Part shown: piece after piece, positions 14,482 to 23,900 of the stretch
How the letters are laid out: the number at the start of each line of letters is the position of its first letter
How positions within the stretch are numbered: the first letter of the stretch is position 1
Assembly: GCA_017547205.1 (NCBI GenBank)
Contig: JAFYQH010000019.1
Span: forward strand, 1 to 34,446
Source of the DNA: Bacteroidaceae bacterium
GTDB lineage: Bacteria > Bacteroidota > Bacteroidia > Bacteroidales > Bacteroidaceae
DNA length: 34,446 bases
Reading direction: 5' to 3'
Notes under the pieces: generated by a model
What the model saw: only the letters and a program-made list of their open reading frames with translations
Databases searched by the model: none
Told to the model about the DNA's origin: nothing
Made by a program: the position numbers and the translations under genes

Positions 14482-17439
14482 ATGGTTCCTTTTCTAAAGA
14501 TAGTAGCCGAGGACCTTTACAGAAGGTTCGGAGGACATTTCGAGGATATTGCGGTAGTGTTTCCCAACAAGCGCGCAAGTCTTTTCTTCAGCGAATATCT
14601 GCTTGCCATCAATGGGGGGAAACCGATGTGGAGCCCCCGTTACATGACTATAGGCGAGCTGTTCCAGCAGAACAGTCGGCTCACTGTAGGCGACAGCATT
14701 TTGCTGGTAAGCAAGCTGTACAAGGAATATGTACGCCCCATGCGCCCCGACGAGAGTGTCGAGGAGTACGAGAAAAGCGTGGAGCCGCTCGATAGTTTCT
14801 ATTATTGGGGAGAGATGCTTCTTCACGACTTCGATGACATTGACAAGCACCTTGCCGACCCCAAACAGTTATTTTCAAACATCAGGGAATTGCGTGAACT
14901 GGGAAACGCAAAGGAAACCTTGTCAAAGGAACAGCGCGACTCAATAGCCAGGTTCTTCAAGAACTTCAACCCCGAAGAGGGAAGCTCCATAAAGGAGAAT
15001 TTTATAGGCGTATGGGAAAGGCTGTTCACCATATACACAAGATTCAAGGAATCTCTGCGTCGCGAGAACCTGGCTTACGAGGGGATGCTCTACCGCGATG
15101 TCATTGAAAACAGCGACGATATAAAACTGCCTCATGACAAATATGTGTTCATTGGGTTCAATGCCCTTAATGATGTAGAGACACGCCTTTTCGACGTTAT
15201 CGAAAAAAGAGGAAAGGCACTCTTCTATTGGGACTACGACAAGTTCTACACCACAAACACCCATCACGAGGCAGGCCATTTCATGCGCAGGAACCTTGAG
15301 CGTTTCCCAAACGCGCTTGACAAGCATAATTTCGACAACCTCTCCAAAGAAAAGAGCGTGACCGTCGTAGAGACAAGCAGCGAAAGCATTGAGGCACGCT
15401 ATCTCTCAACATGGCTCGACAGCAATCTCACAGCCAATGAGATTGAAACAGCCATTGTACTTTGTGACGAGACGATGCTCGAGGCCGTATTGCACACCAT
15501 ACCGCCAACAGCCAACGGCAGGCCACTTGAGAACATGAATGTGACAATGGGATTCCCTATGTCGCACACCCCGGTATTCACCCTTATCAAGCTTATTGTA
15601 GAGGCGCACACGCGTGGCTGGAATGAGAAGAAAGGCACACACACGCTGGCATCGGCAAGCGAACTTCTCAACCACCCGTATGTCATGCGCTGCAGCGAAG
15701 AGTGTGCTGCATTGCGTGAAACGCTCATCAAGGAGAGGAGGTTCTTCCCCACTGTCGATGAACTTTCGGCCGACCAGTTCCTTGGCATGCTCTTCAGGCA
15801 TACTGCTGACAACAGAGAATGGTTCGAGAACCTTGCCTCCATAATAAAATGCATAGCCAACAGCTACAAGGCTGCCGACAGGGAGAGCATGGAACTCTAT
15901 GAGAAACTTTTCTGCGAAGCGATATACAAGGCCTACACGCAGGTACAGCGCATGGTAAGTCTTATAGACAGTGGCGACCTGAACATGAAGCAGCAGACAT
16001 TGTGCCGTCTGTCGTTAAGAATGCTTTCCTTCCAAAGCCTTCCATTCCATGGAGAACCTGTGGTAGGGCTGCAGGTCATGGGATTGCTCGAGACACGAAA
16101 CCTCGATTTCAAGAATGTCATTCTGCTTGGAATGAATGAGGGCAACCTGCCCAAGAGAAGCACTGAGAACTCCTATGTGCCGTACAACCTGCGCCGTGCG
16201 TTCGGGCTCACACTCAGCGAACACCGCGACTCGATATATGCCTATTATTTCTATCGTCTCCTGCAACGTGCCGAGAATGTGACACTCGTATACAACAGTG
16301 CCCCCGAAGGCAAGTCACGCGGAGAATGTTCGCGTTATATCCTGCAGCTTCTTGGCAGCAATCTCTACGATATCAGGCACGTCGCGCTCAGTTCGCACCA
16401 GGGAAACGACAGCATAAAGGCCGGTGAGATAAAGAAGAATGATGTTGTCATCGACAGACTATGCGACAGGTTCGGACTCGGGGAGAATAAAAAAGTCCGG
16501 GAAATAAGTCCGTCGGCAATTGCGGGCTACATGAGATGTGGCGTGAGCTTCTTCTACAAGTACGTGCTGGGAATAAGGAAAACCGACGAGCTCAGCGAGG
16601 ATGTAGAGAACATGGATTTCGGAAACATTTTCCACGAGGCTGCCGACAGCCTTTACAGGCAGTTGGCCTCACAAGCCGGCGGATACATAACAAAGAACGC
16701 ACTGGAGTTCTATGTAAAGAACGAAGCTTTGCTGTACCGCTTCATTGATGCGGCATTCACCAAAGTATTTTTCAACAACAGCAAGACCGAATACAATGGA
16801 GAACAGTACATCAACCGCGGAGTTCTGTACCGTTTCCTTCTGCGCCTTTTAAAAATAGACATGGAATATGCCCCATTCACATACATAGGCGGAGAGAGGG
16901 TTATAAACATGCCCTACACCATCGATTGCAAAGACAGGAAACTTACTGTAGCTCTGGGTGGAAAAATCGACCGTGTGGATATAAAGGATGCCACGATAAA
17001 CATCGTCGATTACAAGACCGGGCGCAGCAAGCGTGAGACAAAGACTTCGCTGGAAAACATATTCGAAAACCAGACCCAGACGGCGGCTTATCGACTGCAG
17101 GCATTCCTCTACTCCATTATACTTGACGAACTGCTTAAGGGCAACCGCACAGTCGGTAACAAGGATTTTGCATGGATCGATGAAATAAAGAAACAGGGAG
17201 CAAGAAAAATATCCCCTTCATTGTTGTATTTGCATGACCCGGAGAACAGTTCACGCGAAAACTTTGTCGTGGATGTGCTAAATGAGCCTGTAAAGGACAT
17301 ATGCACCATAAAGGATGAGTACATGACAAGGCTGAAGAGTGTTCTGGAAGAGATATTCGATGTTGACAAGCCGTTTGTGCCGGCAAGCAACGAAAAGAGC
17401 TGCGAAAATTGCGATTACCGTAAAATATGTGGCAAATAA
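14482..17439 (+). CDS. addB: AddB-type PD-(D/E)XK nuclease subunit with iron-sulfur staple
   Basis: This 985-residue partner of AddA starts one base after the addA stop. The N-terminal half resembles an inactivated helicase: VVFPNKRASLFFSEYLL, then VILLGMNEGNLPKRS and YYFYRLLQRAENVTLVYNS, but no Walker A glycine-lysine loop is found. The C-terminal nuclease has SPSAIAGYMRC, GKIDRVD (Asp830), IVDYKTG (Asp843, Lys845) and a QAFLYS helix. Four cysteines, Cys686 (YMRCGVSF) and the terminal C-x2-C-x5-C (974, 977, 983), form the iron-staple pattern of AddB and Cas4-type nucleases. The complex therefore has two nuclease sites and one motor, as in known AddAB enzymes. Chi recognition cannot be judged from sequence. 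Confidence 0.92.
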   Translation: MVPFLKIVAEDLYRRFGGHFEDIAVVFPNKRASLFFSEYLLAINGGKPMWSPRYMTIGELFQQNSRLTVGDSILLVSKLYKEYVRPMRPDESVEEYEKSVEPLDSFYYWGEMLLHDFDDIDKHLADPKQLFSNIRELRELGNAKETLSKEQRDSIARFFKNFNPEEGSSIKENFIGVWERLFTIYTRFKESLRRENLAYEGMLYRDVIENSDDIKLPHDKYVFIGFNALNDVETRLFDVIEKRGKALFYWDYDKFYTTNTHHEAGHFMRRNLERFPNALDKHNFDNLSKEKSVTVVETSSESIEARYLSTWLDSNLTANEIETAIVLCDETMLEAVLHTIPPTANGRPLENMNVTMGFPMSHTPVFTLIKLIVEAHTRGWNEKKGTHTLASASELLNHPYVMRCSEECAALRETLIKERRFFPTVDELSADQFLGMLFRHTADNREWFENLASIIKCIANSYKAADRESMELYEKLFCEAIYKAYTQVQRMVSLIDSGDLNMKQQTLCRLSLRMLSFQSLPFHGEPVVGLQVMGLLETRNLDFKNVILLGMNEGNLPKRSTENSYVPYNLRRAFGLTLSEHRDSIYAYYFYRLLQRAENVTLVYNSAPEGKSRGECSRYILQLLGSNLYDIRHVALSSHQGNDSIKAGEIKKNDVVIDRLCDRFGLGENKKVREISPSAIAGYMRCGVSFFYKYVLGIRKTDELSEDVENMDFGNIFHEAADSLYRQLASQAGGYITKNALEFYVKNEALLYRFIDAAFTKVFFNNSKTEYNGEQYINRGVLYRFLLRLLKIDMEYAPFTYIGGERVINMPYTIDCKDRKLTVALGGKIDRVDIKDATINIVDYKTGRSKRETKTSLENIFENQTQTAAYRLQAFLYSIILDELLKGNRTVGNKDFAWIDEIKKQGARKISPSLLYLHDPENSSRENFVVDVLNEPVKDICTIKDEYMTRLKSVLEEIFDVDKPFVPASNEKSCENCDYRKICGK

Positions 17440-17448
17440 CATTAATTA

Positions 17449-17483
17449 ACACTGGGAGCAAGAACAAACCTTGCTCCCTGTGT
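17449..17483 (+). terminator. probable terminator after addAB
   Basis: A 14-bp stem with one T-T mismatch (ACACTGGGAGCAAG / CTTGCTCCCTGTGT) and a 7-nt loop begins 10 nt after the addB stop. The following sequence is only moderately T-rich (GTTTAATG). Confidence 0.65.
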
Positions 17484-17510
17484 GTTTAATGTATGTGTTT
17501 TTCATAGTAA

Positions 17511-17615
17511 TAGATTTTACGGTAGTACCTGCTTGTGAAAGTCGGTGCCCGAACGGGCAAAAGCGTTTGTCCGGACAAGAAAGCCATGTCGTTCCCCTAA
17601 GGCATGGCTTCTTTT
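17511..17615 (+). ncRNA. candidate small structured RNA
   Basis: A noncoding stretch holds three successive short fold elements. They are TGCCC-GAAC-GGGCA (17546-17559), the 12-bp palindrome TTGTCCGGACAA (17567-17578), and an 8-bp stem AAGCCATG/CATGGCTT (17581-17610) followed by CTTTTT, which looks like a plus-strand terminator. A weak promoter-like TAGATTTT lies at 17511-17518 with TTTA 22 bp upstream. No reading frame on either strand looks like a protein. The family is not recognised. The last hairpin might instead simply be a second terminator of addAB. Confidence 0.35.
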
Positions 17616-17663
17616 TATGCCATTTTCCACATACTCTCTCATCGGACATAGTTTATTTGTCAC

Positions 17664-17671
17664 TATCTTTG
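17664..17671 (+). promoter_or_regulatory. -7 box for the acyltransferase gene
   Basis: TATCTTTG is an exact TAnnTTTG match, 32 nt before the ATG at 17704. A TTTG at the usual -33 distance is not apparent. Confidence 0.6.
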
Positions 17672-17703
17672 CAGTAATTACAGAATCTTGAAAAAGCAAA
17701 GAT

Positions 17704-18852
17704 ATGACCGACCAAAATCGCCTAGTCTGGTGCGATGCAATACGTCTGCTCGCATTCTTCATGCTCCTCTGCTGCCATGCAGCCGACCCCTTCTATGCCT
17801 CGGCTACCTATGCCTCGTCCGGTGCGGCTACCGACCCGCAACTGTTACAATGGGCCATCCGTTGGGGATCAGTGGTACGTCCATGCGTCCCGTTGTTTGT
17901 GATGCTTACCGGTGTGCTGTCTCTGCCTGTAAAGGGAAGTATGGAGACATTCTACAAGAAGCGTATTCCAAGAGTTCTGTTCCCGTTCATCATTTGGTCG
18001 GTCATCTACTACCTCACTCCATGGTTTACAGGCCTTTTGGGATTGGACAGCAGTGCTGTTACCAAGCTTTTCAGTTGGGCCGAGAGCGACAGCCAGACAT
18101 TGGACGACGGTCTTGTCAATGTAGCGCGCATTCCATACGCTTTCAGTTTCATCGCCTGCCACATGTGGTACATATACATGCTTGTAGGCCTGTACCTTTA
18201 CCTTCCGGTATTTTCGGCATGGGTAGAAAAAGCGACCCGCCGTCAAAAGGAGATTGTACTCGGAATATGGGCAATAAGCACATTCCTTCCTTATTTCACG
18301 GAGTATGTGAGCAAGTATGCATTCGGTACTTGCGAGTGGAATTCGTTCGGGTTGTTCTATTATTTTGCCGGGTTCAACGGCTACATGCTTCTGGGGCACT
18401 ACATCCAGCACTATGTCAACTGGGACTGGGCAAGGACTCTGGGGGTTGCCGTACCCCTGTTGGCAGTCGGTTTCTTCATCACCTATTGCGGCTACAGCCA
18501 CATAATGGAACTTCCCGACAAAACACCTGAACAGGTTGAACTCTTCTGGACTTACAACACCCCGAATGTAGCAATGATGACAATTGCCAGTTTCCTTATT
18601 GTATACCGTATACGCATCCCATCAGGCTCACGCTTGGCATCCGCTCTTGCCAGCCTGACAGCGTGCGGTTTCGGGATATACATGATTCACTACTTTTTCG
18701 TTTGCGTGGGATACGACCTTGGAGAACTGCTGCACATACCGGCCCCGTTGCGCATACCTTTCTCGGCACTCGTCATCCTTGCCTGCTCATGGATTATTGT
18801 ATTGATTGCGAAAAAGATTACAGGCAAGTATTCAAAATACATTTTGGGATAA
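17704..18852 (+). CDS. membrane acyltransferase (acyltransferase 3 family)
   Basis: This 382-residue polytopic membrane protein belongs to the acyltransferase 3 family, which transfers acetyl or other acyl groups to surface sugars or other exported molecules. The N-terminal signature has the family's Asp11, Arg14 and His25 in the first helix (WCDAIRLLAFFMLLCCH). Next come PRVLFPFIIWSVIYY and HMWYIYMLVGLYLYLPVFSA, and then about eight further hydrophobic spans to the end, roughly ten in all. The substrate cannot be deduced because no polysaccharide genes adjoin it. It stands alone behind its own -7 box and converges on the U32 gene with only 7 nt between the stops. Confidence 0.9.
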   Translation: MTDQNRLVWCDAIRLLAFFMLLCCHAADPFYASATYASSGAATDPQLLQWAIRWGSVVRPCVPLFVMLTGVLSLPVKGSMETFYKKRIPRVLFPFIIWSVIYYLTPWFTGLLGLDSSAVTKLFSWAESDSQTLDDGLVNVARIPYAFSFIACHMWYIYMLVGLYLYLPVFSAWVEKATRRQKEIVLGIWAISTFLPYFTEYVSKYAFGTCEWNSFGLFYYFAGFNGYMLLGHYIQHYVNWDWARTLGVAVPLLAVGFFITYCGYSHIMELPDKTPEQVELFWTYNTPNVAMMTIASFLIVYRIRIPSGSRLASALASLTACGFGIYMIHYFFVCVGYDLGELLHIPAPLRIPFSALVILACSWIIVLIAKKITGKYSKYILG

Positions 18853-18859
18853 GACTCTG

Positions 18860-20683
18860 TTATTCGGCCACGACTTCCATAATGCACTGTCTGCAGTTGA
18901 ATGCAAGCCGGAAACGTCTGCCGTCACCCGAGACAATGTAGAAGGGCTCCTTGTAACCATGTTTACCACCGTTTTTGGTACACCAGCCCATGCTGTATTT
19001 TATACAATGTTTACAGAACATGACCGTTGCACCGGCGACAGGTTCCTTCTCGAAGGCGCGGGCTATACCATTCACTCCATGCGCCTTGTAGAACTCCTCG
19101 GCAAGGGCATTGGCTACATTGCCGCGGTAATCAAGTGACTCGGTAACATATACAGTATCTGTATTCTTCAAACGCATATCGGCACGCTCGTTTGCAGCCT
19201 TCGCCTCATTCAGCAGAAGGTCACAAAGTGCGCGGCGCATGTCGGACAGCAGCGACGACGGCACAAACCATTCATCTTCCAATTCAATATCAATATGCTC
19301 AACCATGTATGGCGTATTGCCCCATTTCTTCAGTTGGTTGGTTATATTATCCCTTTGCGAAGAACGGGCAAGTTCCTTCTTGAACGGCATCTCCACACTG
19401 CACTCCACTCCACGTTCGTCACATCCTTGCAGACAAAACCCGAATTTGCTGTCGGTGAATTTCAGTGACAGTTGAAGACGGCGCTGAACATCGGGCCGTG
19501 ACAACTCCCTTTCAAAAGCGCAGTCGTAATTGCGGTACAGTTCGTCACCGCTCTCAAGTGCAGCCGGCATGGTCTGGGGGAACACCCTGTTACCCTCTAC
19601 CGTGTTTATATGGAAACCGCACAACTTTCCGTTTGAAGCAACGAAACAGGCACCGTCGCCGTTGTTAAACTCCTTGCCTGTTACAGTAAAGTAATTGCGT
19701 GACACGAATTTCACACGACCCATGTATTCGCCCTTCGACTTAGGAGTATCGAATGAGGTTATATCCGCCTTGTCACCTTTAAGCAAATAGTCGGTAAATC
19801 CACGGCTGAAGCTCTTCTCGGGTGCAGGAACGAATTGAGGTGTACATTTGCCTGCCGATGCACGGACATACTCACTGCGTCTTGCGAATATTGCATCAAG
19901 CTCCTTGCGGTAGTATGCAGTAATGTTCTTTACATATGATATATCCTTAAGGCGGCCCTCAATCTTCAGCGAAGTCACACCGGCATCGAGCATCTCTTCG
20001 AGATATGCGCTGCGGTTCATATCCTTGAGTGAGAGAAGGTGTTTGTCGCGTGTAACCACTGCTCCGTCAGCATCGACAAGGTCGAACGCCAAGCGGCAGA
20101 ACTGAGCACATGCACCACGGTTCGCGCTGCGCCCGAAGCAATGCTGCGAAGCATAGCACTGTCCACTGTAGCTCACACAAAGCGCACCATGCACAAAAAC
20201 CTCCAGTTCGGTATCGGGTACAGCATCGTGTATTGCCTTGATCTCTTCGAGCGACAACTCACGCGCCAACACTATACGCGGGAACCCTACGGACGAAAGG
20301 AAACGCGCCTTCCCGACCGTGCGGTTATCCATCTGCGTGCTTGCGTGCAATGGAATGGGTGGAATGTTCATCCCTGAAATGCCCATATCCTGCACAATGA
20401 GTGCATCGACACCGATATTGTACAAGTCTGTTACCAGTTCCTCCACAGCAGAAATCTCCTCGTCATATATTATAGTATTCAGTGTAACATATACCTTTAC
20501 ACCGAATATGTGTGCATAGTCAACAAGTCTGGCAATATCCTCGACGCTGTTGCCTGCGGCCTGCCGTGCACCGAACTGCACCGCACCTATATACACCGCA
20601 TCGGCACCATGGTTTATGGCTGCTATTCCTGTTTCAAGATTCTTTGCCGGGGCGAGCAATTCTATTCTGCGTGGTTGTTGCAT
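18860..20683 (-). CDS. peptidase U32 family protein, probably RNA-hydroxylation related
   Basis: This 607-residue protein carries the U32 TIM-barrel start (ELLAPAKNLETGIAAINHGADAVYIG). It also has the family's cysteine signature FVHGALCVSYSGQCYASQHC with RGACAQFCR, at about residues 160-200. Members such as E. coli RlhA and TrhP are not proven peptidases. They take part in prephenate-dependent hydroxylation of rRNA cytidine or tRNA uridine and probably bind iron-sulfur. The extended length, with a C-terminal part beyond the barrel ending in CKHC...GWC...NCRQC, is closer to RlhA (YdcP) than to the shorter TrhP, but I cannot decide between them. Single gene on its strand. Confidence 0.85.
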   Translation of the reverse strand: MQQPRRIELLAPAKNLETGIAAINHGADAVYIGAVQFGARQAAGNSVEDIARLVDYAHIFGVKVYVTLNTIIYDEEISAVEELVTDLYNIGVDALIVQDMGISGMNIPPIPLHASTQMDNRTVGKARFLSSVGFPRIVLARELSLEEIKAIHDAVPDTELEVFVHGALCVSYSGQCYASQHCFGRSANRGACAQFCRLAFDLVDADGAVVTRDKHLLSLKDMNRSAYLEEMLDAGVTSLKIEGRLKDISYVKNITAYYRKELDAIFARRSEYVRASAGKCTPQFVPAPEKSFSRGFTDYLLKGDKADITSFDTPKSKGEYMGRVKFVSRNYFTVTGKEFNNGDGACFVASNGKLCGFHINTVEGNRVFPQTMPAALESGDELYRNYDCAFERELSRPDVQRRLQLSLKFTDSKFGFCLQGCDERGVECSVEMPFKKELARSSQRDNITNQLKKWGNTPYMVEHIDIELEDEWFVPSSLLSDMRRALCDLLLNEAKAANERADMRLKNTDTVYVTESLDYRGNVANALAEEFYKAHGVNGIARAFEKEPVAGATVMFCKHCIKYSMGWCTKNGGKHGYKEPFYIVSGDGRRFRLAFNCRQCIMEVVAE

Positions 20684-20709
20684 GGTAACTTATTGTTGTA
20701 TTTACAGTG

Positions 20710-20717
20710 CGAAGATA
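20710..20717 (-). promoter_or_regulatory. possible -7 box for the U32 gene
   Basis: The minus strand reads TATCTTCG, one base off TAnnTTTG and identical to the box at 895-902, 26 nt upstream of the ATG at 20683. No -33 box was found. Confidence 0.45.
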
Positions 20718-20884
20718 CGAAAAAAAACGTGCCATGGGGTTATTATCCCGGTAAAACCTCCGTTTTCGTTCCATACATGGTAACTCCTTATACAAATTCA
20801 GATTTTGCGGTAAACCGCGAAAATATTCTGCACTCGCTTTAATAAACATTGAAGCAAGCTTCATGTTTCTTGCTCGTTTATTAC

Positions 20885-20892
20885 TATCTTTG
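20885..20892 (+). promoter_or_regulatory. -7 box for the tricorn-like protease gene
   Basis: TATCTTTG matches TAnnTTTG exactly, 45 nt before the ATG at 20938. A small palindrome, GAAGC-AA-GCTTC (20851-20862), lies just upstream in the -33 region. Confidence 0.6.
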
Positions 20893-20937
20893 TAAAAGAT
20901 AGTAAATGTAAAACATAATACATAAAACACTATACAC

Positions 20938-23900
20938 ATGAAGAAAAGGATTCTACTTTCGTTGCTATGCGCAGGAACACTGCTTGCACAGGCACAGGTG
21001 ACACCGCGTTGGCTGCGCAACTGCGCCATCTCGCCCGACGGTACAACCATTGCATTCACCTACAAGGGGGACATCTACACTGTCGACAGTAAAGGCGGTG
21101 AGGCACGACAGCTCACCTCGCAAAGTTCATACGACAGCCACCCCGTATGGTCGCCATGCGGCAAAAAGCTGGCATTCTCATCAAACAGGGAAGGAAGCAT
21201 AGACATTTATCTCGTTGCCAAGGAAGGCGGTACCCCAAAACGCCTCACGACGAACTCGGGCGAGGAATACCCTACAGCATTCCTCAACGACAAAGAAATT
21301 CTTTACATTACATCGGCAATGCCTAGCAGCGAATACGGCCAGTTCCCGAGCACGACATTCGCACAGGTATACAAAGTACCTGTCGATGGCGGCCGTCCAC
21401 AGCTCTTCTCATCGGAGAAGATGGAATCTCCCTGCATAAGCAGCGACGGAATGAAAATAATCTACCACGACATCAAAGGCTACGAGGACAAGTGGCGCAA
21501 GCACCATACATCGTCAATTACACGAGACATATGGATGACCAATATCGAAGGCGAGAGGAAATTCACCAAGCTCACAACAAATAAGGGCGAGGACAGGAAC
21601 CCCGTATGGGCAGCCGATAATGACACTTACTATTACCTTAGCGAACAGGGAGGCAGTGCCAACATCTTCCGCGCATCGTTATCGGGCAAGGCCAAGGCAC
21701 AGCAGGTTACAAACCACAGCAAGCACCCGGTACGTTTCCTTTCCATCGCAAAGGACGGAACAATGTGTTATGCCTACGACGGTGATATCTATACCATCAA
21801 GGAGGGAGAGTCGGCCAAGAAGGTAAAGATTCAGCTCACAGCCGACATCGCATCCAACGAGCGCAGCAGGGCAACATACACCAGCGGAGCATCGGCTGTA
21901 GCAGCAACACCTAACGGCAAGGAGGTTGCATTCGTGGTACGTGGCGACGTGTTCGTGACAACTGTCGATTACAAGACAACACGCCGCATCACCGACACAC
22001 CCGAGCAGGAACGCAACGTCGATGTAAGCCCTGACGGACGCAGCATTGTATACTCGGCCGAGAGAGGTGGTGTATGGGGCATATACATGACAAGCATCGT
22101 GCGCGAGGACGACAAATACTTCACATATGCAGCCGAACTTAAGGAGGAACCGCTTGTAGTGACCGACAAGGCTTCGTTCCAGCCAAAGTTCTCTCCCGAC
22201 GGCAAGGAAGTCGCGTTCCTTGAAGACCGCACCACCCTGCGTGTCATCAACCTCAAGAGCAAGAAGGTGCGTACAGTACTTCCTGGCAAGTACAACTATT
22301 CTTATAGTGACGGAGACCAGGATTTCGCATGGTCGCCCGACGGCAAATGGTTCCTTGCGAAATACATAGCCATAGGCGGCTGGAACAATACTGACATAGC
22401 TTTGGTTAAGGCCGACGGCAGCGGCGAGATACACAACCTCACCGAGAGCGGTTATACCGATGCAAGCCCACGCTGGGTACTCGGCGGAAAGGCCATGATA
22501 TGGAGTTCGGATAGAGCCGGATTCCGCAGCCACGGAAGCTGGGGTTCACACCGCGACATATATATAATGTTCTTCGACAGCGAAGCCTATGACAAGTTCC
22601 GCATGAACAAGGAGGAACTTGCAATGTACGAAGAGGAGAAGAAACTGGAGAAGGAGAAAGCCGACAAGGCAAAGGCCGAAGAAGAGAAGAAGAAAGAGGA
22701 AAAGAACAAGAAGAACAGCAAGAAAGAGGGCGACAAGAAGGATGAGAAGAAAGAGGAGAAGAAGGATGACAAGAAAGAAGATGAAAAACTGCTCAAGTTC
22801 GACCTCGCCAACCGCCACGACCGCATCATACGTCTCACCCGCATGTCGGGCAGCATAGGAGATGCAATACTCACGCAGGACGGCAGCAAGCTCTACTACC
22901 AGGCCAACTATAACGGCAGCGGCGACCTCTGGGAATATGACACAAAGGAAGGCAACAACAATGTTGCCGTGAAAGGTTTCGGCTGGGGAAAGATGAATGT
23001 CGACAAGGACGAGAAGTTTGCCTACACAGTATCGGGCGCAATAAAGAGGTTCGACATGGGCTCAAAAGCCGTAAAGAACATCGACTTCAGTGCCGAATAT
23101 AACTACCGTCCGCTTGCCGAGCGTGAATACATCTTCGACCATGTATGGAAACAGGTGAAGGACAAGTTCTATGTAAAGGACCTGCACGGTGTCGACTGGG
23201 AATACTATGGCAAGGAGTACCGCAAGTTCCTGCCCCACATTGCCAACAACGTGGACTTTGCCGACCTGCTGTCCGAACTTCTTGGCGAGCTCAACGCATC
23301 GCACACCGGTGCACGCAGCGGCCTTGGCAGCAACTACAGCACTGCAGTACTGGGAGCATTCTACGATGAGAAGCACACCGGTGACGGCCTAAAGATAAAG
23401 GAGATACTCAAGAAGAGTCCTTTAGCAACATCTGGCTCAAAGATAAAGACCGGCGACATCATTGAGGCCATTGACGGACAGAAGATCGAAGCAGGAAAGG
23501 ACTACTACCCCATGCTCGAGAACAAGTCTGGCAAGAAGGTACGCCTCTCAATGTACAGTCCAAAGAGTAAAGAACGTTGGGAAGAGTGGATAAAGCCCAT
23601 AGGTAAAGGAACAGAAAGCAACATGCTGTATGACCGTTGGGTAGAACGCCGCCGTGCAATGGTCGATTCACTCTCGGGCGGACGCATAGGCTATATACAC
23701 ATCAAGGAGATGAACAGCAACAGTTTCCGCAAGACATACTCCGAACTGCTCGGAAAGTACCGCAACCACGAGGCTGTACTCATCGACACCCGTCACAATG
23801 GCGGTGGATGGCTGCACGAGGACCTTGCAATACTTCTTTCGGGCAAGGAGTTCCAGCGTTTCGAGCCGCGCGGACAGTACATCGGCAGCGACCCGTTCGC

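Noticed and set aside
17688-18530. 280-residue plus-strand frame overlapping the acyltransferase
   Set aside because: It is a shifted-frame shadow. The frame at 17704 has the acyltransferase 3 signature and membrane spans, whereas this one is Cys/His/Arg-rich and featureless.
21679-22533. 284-residue minus-strand frame inside the protease gene
   Set aside because: It is antisense to a clear propeller domain and has no motifs. Long antisense frames are common opposite biased codon use.
22619-22858. Arg-rich 79-residue frame
   Set aside because: It is the Lys/Glu-rich insert of the protease read in a shifted frame.
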